Notes under the pieces: generated by a model
Told to the model about the DNA's origin: nothing
What the model saw: only the letters and a program-made list of their open reading frames with translations
Databases searched by the model: none
Program-made: the position numbers and the translations under genes
NCBI GenBank assembly: GCA_020720115.1
Contig: DYPD01000024.1
Span: 1-41,026 of the forward strand
Source of the DNA: Thiomargarita sp.
GTDB lineage: Bacteria > Pseudomonadota > Gammaproteobacteria > Beggiatoales > Beggiatoaceae
DNA length: 41,026 bases
Reading direction: 5' to 3'
Part shown: positions 8,848-16,273 of the stretch, one piece after another
How the letters are laid out: the number at the start of each line of letters is the position of its first letter
How positions within the stretch are numbered: position 1 is the stretch's first letter

Positions 8848-9663
8848 TTGCCACCCGTTCTTTTAATTAATGCGACCTCTATGCACCTCATTTCCTTTAA
8901 TTTGTTTCGCAGTTTGAATATTCCTGGTATTACTTACATTAAACCTGAACACTGGCTACGCCATCGTCATGAGATTACAACTGCTGATTGGGTGCTATTT
9001 CCTGAATATTGGCAGGTCAACAGCTTGATTTATGGCTATAAAAAGCGGATTTTTCCCAGTCCCGCCGCGTATCACTTAGGGCACGATAAAGTGCAGATGA
9101 CACGGGTGTTTGAGGCACTGTATCCAGAACATGTACCACATACGCGCATCACGGCAGCCGATACTGATCATCTGTGGGCGCTACCCGAAGAATTTGGCTA
9201 CCCCTTTGTGGCAAAAGAAATCCGCAATTCAATGGGGCAAGGCGTGTTTTTAATTGATTCGCCCGCCGCTTGGCGAATGTATGCACAGGCAAACAACGTT
9301 TGGTATGCGCAAGAATATTTGCCCATCAATCGAGATTTGCGCGTAGTGATTATCGGCGAACAGGTGGCTGTTGCTTATTGGCGGGACATTCCTGAAGGCG
9401 CATTTCACGCCAATGTAGCGCGTGGCGGGCGGGTGAATTTTGCCGACGTACCCAGCGAGGCGCTGAGTTTTGCCTTACAAGTGGCGCGTTCATTGGGTAT
9501 TGATCATGCGGGTTTTGACCTGGTAATGGTTGGCAATCATTTGTATTTACTGGAATTTAACCTGTATTTTGGCAATCAAGGCTTGGCAACGCAAGGCGTC
9601 AATAGCGCCGATCTTATCTATGGCTATTTGTCAGCATTTGAATGCTCATCACACAAATGTTAG
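8848..9663 (+). CDS. RimK-like ATP-grasp protein
   Basis: About 271 residues. It has the ATP-grasp features of the RimK/glutathione-synthetase group: FVAKEIRNSMGQGVF (ATP-binding lysine and glycine-rich loop), YAQEYLPINRDLRVV and HAGFDLVM followed by LLEFNLYFGNQG (metal-binding Glu/Asn). The substrate cannot be assigned; relatives ligate amino acids to peptides or small molecules. The N-terminal region (VLLINATSMHLISFNL, then IPGITYIKPEHW) looks like a conserved pre-ATP-grasp domain, so the start should be before ATG 8881. TTG 8848 fits best; an earlier TTG at 8755 would add 31 Lys/Phe-rich residues that look unrelated. The ribosome-binding site is weak. The gene converges on the methylase gene with overlapping stops (TTAG at 9660-9663). 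Confidence 0.75.
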   Translation: MPPVLLINATSMHLISFNLFRSLNIPGITYIKPEHWLRHRHEITTADWVLFPEYWQVNSLIYGYKKRIFPSPAAYHLGHDKVQMTRVFEALYPEHVPHTRITAADTDHLWALPEEFGYPFVAKEIRNSMGQGVFLIDSPAAWRMYAQANNVWYAQEYLPINRDLRVVIIGEQVAVAYWRDIPEGAFHANVARGGRVNFADVPSEALSFALQVARSLGIDHAGFDLVMVGNHLYLLEFNLYFGNQGLATQGVNSADLIYGYLSAFECSSHKC

Positions 9664-10541
9664 CTTTTAACCCAAAGCTCAAATTGCTCGCTCTCTTGAG
9701 ATGTGCTTTTCCTATTGAAACCATCCGCTGACAGTGCGTAATTAGAAATAAACAACTCATGACCTTTCTCGGCTTTGCTCTGTTTATAATTGTTCATGCC
9801 ATATTGCAATTCCCATTCATACATAGTTGCCCAAGAAAAATTATCTCTAATTTGCGGGCAATCATCATAAGTAATCAACCATGAATGTTTGCATTTTTTC
9901 ATTTCAACAGCAAAATCTGTATGATTAAATGCAGTGTGCAAAATCCCCTTTTTTCCATACAGTTTTGATTGGGTTGCTTTAAAGTAAGGTGGATCAAGAA
10001 AGGTAAATATGTTTTTATTGCCTTCAGATAACAAATGGCTATAGTCCAGATGCGTAATCTTGACTCCTTCAAGTAGCGTTCCTAGCGCGGCCAAGCGAGC
10101 AACCGCAGAAGTCGTAAAGCGCCCAACAAAGGCTTGTTGTGAATAGCCACCGGATTCTACAACACCAGAAAAAGTAATGCGATTCAACACAAAAAAACGC
10201 ACTGCGCGTTCAAATTCAGTCAGCGTATTGCTCTCTGTATTGAGCAACTCATTAAATAACTCTCGCCCATCTGATTTTTCATTTTTTATTTTGCTTACTT
10301 CATAAGCTAAACATTCTGAATCAAGCTGGGCTTGTTTCCAAAAACAATACAATTCTGGATTGAGATCGTTAATCCAAATTTTTAATTGTGGATAGACCTG
10401 TTTTAAGTAAAGAAATACTGAACCACCGCCGACAAAAGGTTCTCTATACTCTTCAAAGTCTTTTGGCAATACCTGCTTTATTTGTTTTATGGCGCGGGAT
10501 TTTCCGCCAGGATACCTTAATGGGCTGTTAATAAGTTTCAT
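9660..10541 (-). CDS. D12-class (Dam-like) DNA adenine N6-methyltransferase of a Type II restriction-modification system
   Basis: 293 residues. It begins INSPLRYPGGKSRAI, the typical start of Dam/DpnM-type enzymes, with AdoMet motif I as EPFVGGGSVFLYL and the catalytic motif IV as FLDPPYF. These transfer a methyl group from S-adenosylmethionine to adenine N6 in a short DNA site; the site cannot be deduced here. Its ATG overlaps the TGA of the upstream gene (ATGA at 10538-10541), so translation is coupled to the endonuclease gene. That placement argues for a restriction-modification methylase rather than a housekeeping Dam. The base composition is more AT-rich than the neighbours, consistent with horizontal acquisition. 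It appears intact. Confidence 0.9.
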   Translation of the reverse strand: MKLINSPLRYPGGKSRAIKQIKQVLPKDFEEYREPFVGGGSVFLYLKQVYPQLKIWINDLNPELYCFWKQAQLDSECLAYEVSKIKNEKSDGRELFNELLNTESNTLTEFERAVRFFVLNRITFSGVVESGGYSQQAFVGRFTTSAVARLAALGTLLEGVKITHLDYSHLLSEGNKNIFTFLDPPYFKATQSKLYGKKGILHTAFNHTDFAVEMKKCKHSWLITYDDCPQIRDNFSWATMYEWELQYGMNNYKQSKAEKGHELFISNYALSADGFNRKSTSQESEQFELWVKS

Positions 10542-11362
10542 ATTGTATTTGGCGAAATTTGAATACTAAGCTTCTTATTGTTAGAGGCTTCCTGGTTTAA
10601 TTGATCCAGTGTCCTTTTTTCTGCTTTAGAGTATTTACCTTGATTTTCATGTAAAAATTTAGCCAGAGTAGATTCACTGCAAGGCATTGATAAAGCCCCG
10701 AATATATTTCTTCCGGTCAATTTTAGACGAGACTTGAACGCAACTGGTTGTGAGTTTAAGCAAAGTGTATCCAAATTTGAATACAAAATTAACTTAAATA
10801 AGCCATCTTTAATATCCGACAGTGAGGGCAGAAATCCTGATGTGGAATTTTTTGATTCTTGGATAACATGGGTGTTTTTATCTATAACCACTTCATCTAT
10901 TGTTAAATGATATACACCGTCAAGATAATTTTTAATCTGTATTGTCGCTTTCATACCATCAGATAAATATTCCAATTCATGAGTGGTTTGACTTTCTCGA
11001 ACAGACGCCGCTTGCGATCCACGCACAGAAATATCCTTAAAATTATTAAAATCACCCATAATTTTGTCTAAATATTTTTCTTGAATAGTGCGGTCATGTA
11101 ATTGTGTACCTGTTGTATTGGCTATTGCTTCGTAACTGTCTAAAGCTGGTTTATATATGCTGACAAAATTATCTTCAATAAGAGTACGATTCCAATGTAA
11201 AGCACTTTGTTTGTAGTGGCTGATTTGTAAAAGTTGCTGGTTGACTATATCAACATTAAGTTTTTGATGGGTAATTTTGTGTTTTTGTGCTTGTGACGGA
11301 TGAGTGTTTTTTTCTGCTGTATCGTAATAGGCTAAAACCACATAAATATTCAGTAGATTCAT
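10538..11362 (-). CDS. C-terminal part of a split Type II restriction endonuclease (putative)
   Basis: 274 residues, AT-rich. I assign it as an endonuclease from its position, stop-start coupled to the adenine methylase, and from a plausible PD-(D/E)xK core: EVVIDKNTHVIQESKNS, with the acidic residue about a dozen positions before an E-S-K triplet. The ATG at 11362 follows directly after a TGA, and the upstream 102-residue ORF is in exactly the same frame. Reading through gives ...RIQFSTIS-stop-MNLLNIYVVLAYY, which looks like one continuous core helix. It is therefore probably the larger piece of a 377-residue enzyme interrupted by a nonsense codon. Reinitiation at this ATG could still make this piece. 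The recognition site is unknown. Confidence 0.6.
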   Translation of the reverse strand: MNLLNIYVVLAYYDTAEKNTHPSQAQKHKITHQKLNVDIVNQQLLQISHYKQSALHWNRTLIEDNFVSIYKPALDSYEAIANTTGTQLHDRTIQEKYLDKIMGDFNNFKDISVRGSQAASVRESQTTHELEYLSDGMKATIQIKNYLDGVYHLTIDEVVIDKNTHVIQESKNSTSGFLPSLSDIKDGLFKLILYSNLDTLCLNSQPVAFKSRLKLTGRNIFGALSMPCSESTLAKFLHENQGKYSKAEKRTLDQLNQEASNNKKLSIQISPNTI

Positions 11363-11671
11363 TCAAGAAATTGTAGAAAACTGAATACGGTCTAAATCTC
11401 CATCTATCCCTTCATCTTTAAGGATAGGAATAATGGTTAGGCGCACAGGAGAGTTAAAGGTATTGTATATTCTATCAAATGGATAACTGCGGGTACGTTT
11501 TGGAGAAACCCATTTTGAATACGCTATCTCACCATTTTGAAATAGTATTTTTCCTGATGTTGTAGCTGTATTTATATCTAAGTTTGTGTATTTGTATGGC
11601 GGTAAGCGAACAGAAGAGAGGAAAGCTTTGTATTGAACATCTTTGATAAAGCCCTCAAAATTGATGTGCAT
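11363..11671 (-). CDS. N-terminal part of the same split restriction endonuclease (putative)
   Basis: 102 residues ending in an in-frame TGA at 11363-11365, with no spacer and no frame change before the next ORF. The end of the piece (IIPILKDEGIDGDLDRIQ) resembles the region preceding the catalytic core of several Type II endonucleases, where the chain continues into a long hydrophobic helix. The start at 11671 has a GGATC motif a few bases upstream. The simplest reading is a single gene interrupted by a premature TGA (one substitution from a Trp or Leu codon). A two-subunit enzyme is less likely, given the exact in-frame junction. It could also be a sequencing error. Confidence 0.55.
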   Translation of the reverse strand: MHINFEGFIKDVQYKAFLSSVRLPPYKYTNLDINTATTSGKILFQNGEIAYSKWVSPKRTRSYPFDRIYNTFNSPVRLTIIPILKDEGIDGDLDRIQFSTIS

Positions 11672-11820
11672 TTTTGATCCAGTTCAAAGTGGCGTATTTT
11701 TAGCTATTTAGTGGTTAGCTTTGAGGGTAGACAGAACCCGTAATCCTCAATAAAAAACACATTAATAATCAACTTATTGGTAAGTATGATAAAACATCGT
11801 ACTCACATGACTCATAACAT

Positions 11821-11860
11821 AAAAATGCCACAGTGTTGTTTAATCAACTGTGGCGTTTTT
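11821..11860 (-). terminator. rho-independent terminator after the Ca2+-ATPase gene
   Basis: An 8-bp stem (GCCACAGT 11827-11834 with ACTGTGGC 11847-11854), 12-base loop, flanked by A5 on the left and a T-run on the right. The A5 gives a U-tract for minus-strand transcripts leaving the ATPase gene, whose stop is about 20 bases away. The flanks make it potentially bidirectional. Confidence 0.8.
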
Positions 11861-11882
11861 TTGTATGTTGTGTAGTGCGATG

Positions 11883-14576
11883 TTATTTGTGAACTGGGTT
11901 GCCAAACACCGCATTACGAATCAATTTGCGCAGCAAATCTATAGGGATGATAACGATGGAAAACAGTACCAAATAGAGCCAATCCTGAATACTTAAGCCC
12001 ACCACGCGCATGACATCTCCACCAATATAAGTAAAGAGTATTTGTAAGCCAAAAATCATCGCTACAACAAATATGAAGTTCTTATTTTCGTTTAAATGCT
12101 CCAATAAATTCAAACTCTCAGTGCGTGCATTGAATTTATTGAAATTGTGTAGAAACACAAAGAAACCGAAGAACGCTGTCAAAAATAACAGGTTGTTGCC
12201 AGGCTCCAACGGCTTGTCAGGATTAACTAATAAGCCAGTCATATCAGGTAATACGAAGAGTTGGTAAATAGAATCATTGAGTAAAAAGAAAATACTCATT
12301 GCTGCCGCGATGAAGCCGGTAACCAGAATCTGCGACCACATTTCTCCAGTGATTAAAGGGGCATCTTTAGGAATGGGTTTGTCTAGCATGTAGCGTGCGA
12401 GTGCCGCTTCGCCAGAGAATGCCAAAGCCGCCAGTGTATCCATAATGATATTGATCCACAGCAGTTGAATCATGGTTAAAGGCAATTCAAAACCCAAGAA
12501 AGGTCCTAAGAATGCCAAGAGAATGGCGGACACATTGACAGTTAATTGAAACACCAAGAATTTACGGATAGAACGAAACAAAGTACGTCCATATAAAACG
12601 GCTTGAGTAATGGAAGCAAAGTTGTCATCGAGAATCACGATGTCGCTGGCTTCTTTGGTCATTTCCGTGCCGCTGCCCATTGCAAAGCCAACATCGGCGT
12701 TTTTCACTGCTGGGGCGTCGTTCACGCCGTCTCCCGTCATGCCTACTACCCAATTGATTTCTTTAGCTAATTTTACCAAGCGGCTCTTGTCGGTGGGATA
12801 AGCGCGAGACACGACCGCAAGCTTAGGCAAAACTTTTTTCACTTCGTCGTCAGACATTTGGTTAAGTTCGGCGGAGGTTAAGACGACCGAATCGCTGTTG
12901 ACCAACAAGCCAACATCACGGGCGATAGCTTGGGCGGTTTCTTTGGCGTCACCGGTGATCATTACCACTTGGATACCCGCTTGCTGTGCGAGTTTGACCG
13001 CTTGCTGCGAAGTGGCTCGCAGCCCATCGCGGATACCAAAAACCCCAACTAAACAAAGGTTTGCTGGTAAACTCTGCGCTTCGCCAATGGCTTCGTCGGT
13101 GACTGCGACTGCCAACAGGCGCATGGCGTCAGCAGACAAGCTGTGCATTTCAGCACGGAAAACTGCATGGTCTAGGGGGATTTTGTTGCCGTTGATGCCG
13201 AAATAATGCGTGCAATTTTGTAGCAAAACTTCTGGCGCTCCCTTGACTAAGGTGAGATTTTGTTCACCGCTGACTTGGGTGGCGGAGAATTTACGCGCAC
13301 TGTTGAAAGAAATCATGTCCGCTATGTCCACTGCGCTTTTTTCGCCTAATTGCGCCCCTAAAAAGCGTAGCAAAGCCTGTTCTGTGCGGTCTGCGCCCAC
13401 AATCTTAGCCTCGCCGGCACCGCTGGCGTCTATCACTGCACTGGTATTGTTGCGCACGGCAAAAATGAGTTTATCGCGCAACGCAGCAGGTACCGCCTCT
13501 AGGTTTTCAAACTGTTCATGCCCGCCCGTCAAGAATTTTTCGGTTTTTAATTTCCCCTCGGTCAAAGTGCCGGTTTTATCGGTAAACAGCACTGTCAAAC
13601 TGCCAGCGGTTTCAATTCCTAACAGCTTGCGCACCAACACCTTAGCACGCAGCAATTTGCGCATATTGAGCGACAACACGACGGCAATCATCATCGGCAG
13701 CCCTTCGGGTACAGCAACCACAATGATGATAATGGCAAGCACTAAAGCGTGTACCACATCCGCCACTATGGGACCTGTGCCGAGTGCTAAATAGGCTGAC
13801 AAGCTACCTTCATCCATGACATTTTTGAACATAAAAGAAAACGCAATAAAGCTTGCGCCAATGTAACCGAAAGTAGAAATATGACCGCCAAGCACTGTCA
13901 ATTTCTCTTGCAAGGGCGATAAACGATCTTCAGCACTGACCAGTTCTTTCATGGTTTTGCCATATTCGGTGTGGTCGCCTACAGCAGTGACTTTCATCAC
14001 TGCTTCACCGTCATCAATTAAAGAAGCGCGAAAAAGTTTGTGCTGATCTTCATCCGATTTTTTATTTTCATCTAGCACCGCTATTTTTTTGACAGTTTCA
14101 GATTCACCGGTTAAGGCTGCTTGATTGACTTCTAAGTGTCCACTGACTAAGAAACCATCGCAAGGCACTGTATCGCCAGGTTGCAATAAAACATAATCAC
14201 CTACCACTAAATCATTGATTGGCAGTTCTATTAAATGTCCGGCGCGAAAAGTTTTTACTTGAATTAATGAAGCTTCTTCTAGCAGGCGTTGAAATTCATT
14301 CTCATTGGTATATTCAGACCAGGTAGCAACCAGTGTTGCCATAGCCACAGCCAAAGCAATGCCGATACCTTCATACCAGGGTACATAACCAAATACTGAC
14401 AAAGTTACAGTGATCACCAAAGCAACCACTAGAATAAGAATGATTGGGTCTTTAAAGTTATCTATAAACTTATCCCAAAAGGTTTCTGCTTCCTGCGTGG
14501 TGACAGCATTAGTGCCATGCGTTTGACGCGATACCAGTACCGCGTCTTCTGCAAGACCGCTATAGTTGAATTTCAT
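11883..14576 (-). CDS. calcium-translocating P-type ATPase, PMCA (type IIB)-like
   Basis: 897 residues. A P2-type cation pump that exports Ca2+ at the expense of ATP across the inner membrane. Seen in order: a short N-terminal region, a membrane pair, the actuator domain with TGES, a membrane pair carrying VPEGLP (the ion-site motif of the Ca2+ pumps), the phosphorylation motif DKTGTLT with Asp333, the nucleotide-binding KGAPE, the hinge MTGDGVNDAPAVK, and six C-terminal membrane segments. PEGLP and the plasma-membrane-type layout favour Ca2+ over Na+/K+ or Mn2+, but the family does not give absolute specificity. The start is supported by AAGGAGAA just before the ATG. It is a single-gene unit with an extended -10 promoter at 14656-14664 and a hairpin terminator at 11821-11860. 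Confidence 0.88.
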   Translation of the reverse strand: MKFNYSGLAEDAVLVSRQTHGTNAVTTQEAETFWDKFIDNFKDPIILILVVALVITVTLSVFGYVPWYEGIGIALAVAMATLVATWSEYTNENEFQRLLEEASLIQVKTFRAGHLIELPINDLVVGDYVLLQPGDTVPCDGFLVSGHLEVNQAALTGESETVKKIAVLDENKKSDEDQHKLFRASLIDDGEAVMKVTAVGDHTEYGKTMKELVSAEDRLSPLQEKLTVLGGHISTFGYIGASFIAFSFMFKNVMDEGSLSAYLALGTGPIVADVVHALVLAIIIIVVAVPEGLPMMIAVVLSLNMRKLLRAKVLVRKLLGIETAGSLTVLFTDKTGTLTEGKLKTEKFLTGGHEQFENLEAVPAALRDKLIFAVRNNTSAVIDASGAGEAKIVGADRTEQALLRFLGAQLGEKSAVDIADMISFNSARKFSATQVSGEQNLTLVKGAPEVLLQNCTHYFGINGNKIPLDHAVFRAEMHSLSADAMRLLAVAVTDEAIGEAQSLPANLCLVGVFGIRDGLRATSQQAVKLAQQAGIQVVMITGDAKETAQAIARDVGLLVNSDSVVLTSAELNQMSDDEVKKVLPKLAVVSRAYPTDKSRLVKLAKEINWVVGMTGDGVNDAPAVKNADVGFAMGSGTEMTKEASDIVILDDNFASITQAVLYGRTLFRSIRKFLVFQLTVNVSAILLAFLGPFLGFELPLTMIQLLWINIIMDTLAALAFSGEAALARYMLDKPIPKDAPLITGEMWSQILVTGFIAAAMSIFFLLNDSIYQLFVLPDMTGLLVNPDKPLEPGNNLLFLTAFFGFFVFLHNFNKFNARTESLNLLEHLNENKNFIFVVAMIFGLQILFTYIGGDVMRVVGLSIQDWLYLVLFSIVIIPIDLLRKLIRNAVFGNPVHK

Positions 14577-14655
14577 AGAACTTCTCCTTAAGAAAAGAAT
14601 GTTGAATATAAATGAATTAAAATCAGCGGCATTTTCTTATAAAAGCCAGCAAACC

Positions 14656-14664
14656 AGTATAGCA
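14656..14664 (-). promoter_or_regulatory. extended -10 promoter of the Ca2+-ATPase gene
   Basis: The minus strand reads TGCTATACT, an extended -10 element (TGn plus TATACT), 80 bases before the start codon. No good -35 hexamer is visible, as is common for extended -10 promoters. The same nine bases occur before lpxC. Confidence 0.5.
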
Positions 14665-14709
14665 TTGTTGCTGTGGCAAAAATCTTACGCTTAAGCAAGG
14701 TAAGCAGAA

Positions 14710-15681
14710 TTAGGAGTGAGGTTTACGCGGGAAGAGGCTGGTTTTAATTTGATAATAAAGGCTGTTTTGTTGCCAGAAAGCCCGTATTTCTCGGTGAATT
14801 TGCGCAGGGAGCAAACAAGGCTGTACAGGCGTTAAAAAACCTTCTTTGACAGCACGAATATACCAGCCTAGGGTGCGTCCTTGAATGGCGCGAACCAAGC
14901 CTATGCAAAGCCTAGAAAAAACTAAATAAATCAGCATCGGAAAACGCGCATAACGGCGTAGCAGCCAGAGTGTATTGCGCGTTGGATAATAAACCCGCCG
15001 CCAACTGGGGCGGTCGGCAGGCAATCCGTGATGCACCACACGGCAACGTGGTTCATAGTAAATCTCAAATCCCGCCAGGCGCACCTGAAGTGCAACTTCA
15101 ATTTCGTTTTGGTAAAGAAAAAATTGTTCAGGATACCAGCCCACTTGGGCAAACAATTCACGGCGAATCGCAAAGCCACAGCCTATAAAGGCCGGTGAAC
15201 GCCCCGCACGATCTTGCGGGGGTAAATGCCAGGTCATCACTGCCGCACCTTCTGGTGTCTCTATGCGGCACGCCAGCACTCCAACGCTTGGATGGTTATC
15301 CAGATATTCCAGCAATAAATCAAAGAGTTCTGCATTCTGTGGATAGGAGTCATCATCCAAAACCAGAACATAGTCGCCGCTTGCTTGTGCAAAGCCTTGA
15401 TTATAACCAGCAATTCCCAGATTAGCGCCAGTTTGCAAAAAGTACAAAAAATCCGTTTGCGTTTGTAAAAACTCTGCCGTACCGTCAGTTGAGCCGTTAT
15501 CCACCGCAATGACTTCAATATCTTGGCGATTACCTAGCAGATGACGCAACTGTGCAACAGTGCGGCGCGAATCAGCCACCCGATTATAATTCAGAAATAC
15601 CACACTCAAGCGCGGTGCGGCTTGATAGGGGAGAACAGCAACGCTGTCGTTCTGCTGACTGGAGGTAGAGAGAACAAACAT
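14710..15681 (-). CDS. family 2 (GT-A) glycosyltransferase
   Basis: 323 residues. GT-A fold glycosyltransferases transfer a sugar from a nucleotide-sugar donor to a saccharide or lipid acceptor. Visible are SVVFLNYNR at the start of the Rossmann-like half, VIAVDNGSTDGTAEFL for nucleotide binding, the metal-binding acidic triad in YVLVLDDDSYP, and FFLYQNEIEVALQVRLAG in the acceptor half (rhamnosyl-/GlfT-like layout). A hydrophobic stretch near residue 255 may associate with the membrane. The start overlaps the stop of the upstream small gene by one base (TGATG at 15679-15683), so the two form an operon. Donor and acceptor are unknown. Confidence 0.88.
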   Translation of the reverse strand: MFVLSTSSQQNDSVAVLPYQAAPRLSVVFLNYNRVADSRRTVAQLRHLLGNRQDIEVIAVDNGSTDGTAEFLQTQTDFLYFLQTGANLGIAGYNQGFAQASGDYVLVLDDDSYPQNAELFDLLLEYLDNHPSVGVLACRIETPEGAAVMTWHLPPQDRAGRSPAFIGCGFAIRRELFAQVGWYPEQFFLYQNEIEVALQVRLAGFEIYYEPRCRVVHHGLPADRPSWRRVYYPTRNTLWLLRRYARFPMLIYLVFSRLCIGLVRAIQGRTLGWYIRAVKEGFLTPVQPCLLPAQIHREIRAFWQQNSLYYQIKTSLFPRKPHS

Positions 15682-16055
15682 CAGAAATCCTTACGCCGTC
15701 CGGGTTTAAGTTTTTCCACTGTTTTCAAAATAGCGACATATTCTTCATCGCTCATGCGCATTAAAGCGTGTAAACCAGCACGCAATACCTCACCTTTAGT
15801 CGCATTAATGCGAAAATCCATTGCCCGATCCCGTAGCGTTTGAAATAGTAGGTAATCATTTTCTGGTAGAGTGAAGGAATCCCGCACTACTTTCGAGGGC
15901 GCTTTGCCGTTTAGCGGTTTCTCGGAAGCTTCTATATATTTATTCAGTTGCCCTGCCAACGCCTCCCGCGCTTGCTCATTTTTTTCTTTGGTTTTCAAAG
16001 CTTGTAGCAAAACTTCAAGTTCAGATGAAGAATACTCTTCTAATTTCTTGCTCAT
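15681..16055 (-). CDS. small protein with ribbon-helix-helix-like C-terminal half
   Basis: 124 residues. I do not recognise it as a named family. The first 50 residues are charged and probably helical (coiled-coil-like EVLLQALKTKEKNEQAREAL). The second half, DSFTLPENDYLLFQTL followed by ATKGEVLRAGLHALM, resembles the strand-helix-helix of MetJ/Arc/ParD-type DNA-binding proteins, where SFTLPENDY would be the DNA-contact strand. The resemblance is by eye only. It is the first gene of an operon with a glycosyltransferase, behind a sigma70-like promoter at 16093-16121, so it may regulate its own operon. No toxin gene is adjacent, which argues against a toxin-antitoxin pair. Confidence 0.6.
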   Translation of the reverse strand: MSKKLEEYSSSELEVLLQALKTKEKNEQAREALAGQLNKYIEASEKPLNGKAPSKVVRDSFTLPENDYLLFQTLRDRAMDFRINATKGEVLRAGLHALMRMSDEEYVAILKTVEKLKPGRRKDF

Positions 16056-16092
16056 GGAAAAATCATCGCGGGGTTAGATAAAAACAGTATAG

Positions 16093-16121
16093 ATTATCTC
16101 TGAATTTGAAAATCACGCCAA
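16093..16121 (-). promoter_or_regulatory. sigma70-like promoter of the RHH-like protein/glycosyltransferase operon
   Basis: The minus strand has TTGGCG at 16121-16116 and GATAAT at 16098-16093 separated by 17 bases. The match is four of six at -35 and five of six at -10. It lies 38 bases from the start codon. Confidence 0.5.
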
Positions 16122-16219
16122 ATTATTTTTTGCTTAATCAGTCAAACTTTTGAAATTAAAATAAAATATTTCACTATCGAAAAGAACCAGTAAAACAATT
16201 TTCATTAGGGTATTCTTTT

Positions 16220-16268
16220 AAAATACAAAACCCCGCGAGGTTGAAGACCTCGCGGGGTTTTGTATTTT
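16220..16268 (-). terminator. strong hairpin terminator after secA
   Basis: A perfect 22-bp inverted repeat (16220-16241 with 16247-16268) with a 5-base loop; the core CCCCGCGAGGT pairs with ACCTCGCGGGG. The flanking A- and T-runs give a U-tract on either strand. The secA stop lies five bases to the right, so its main role is ending minus-strand secA transcripts; it also insulates the upstream region of the 124-residue gene. Confidence 0.85.
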
Positions 16269-16273
16269 TTAGC

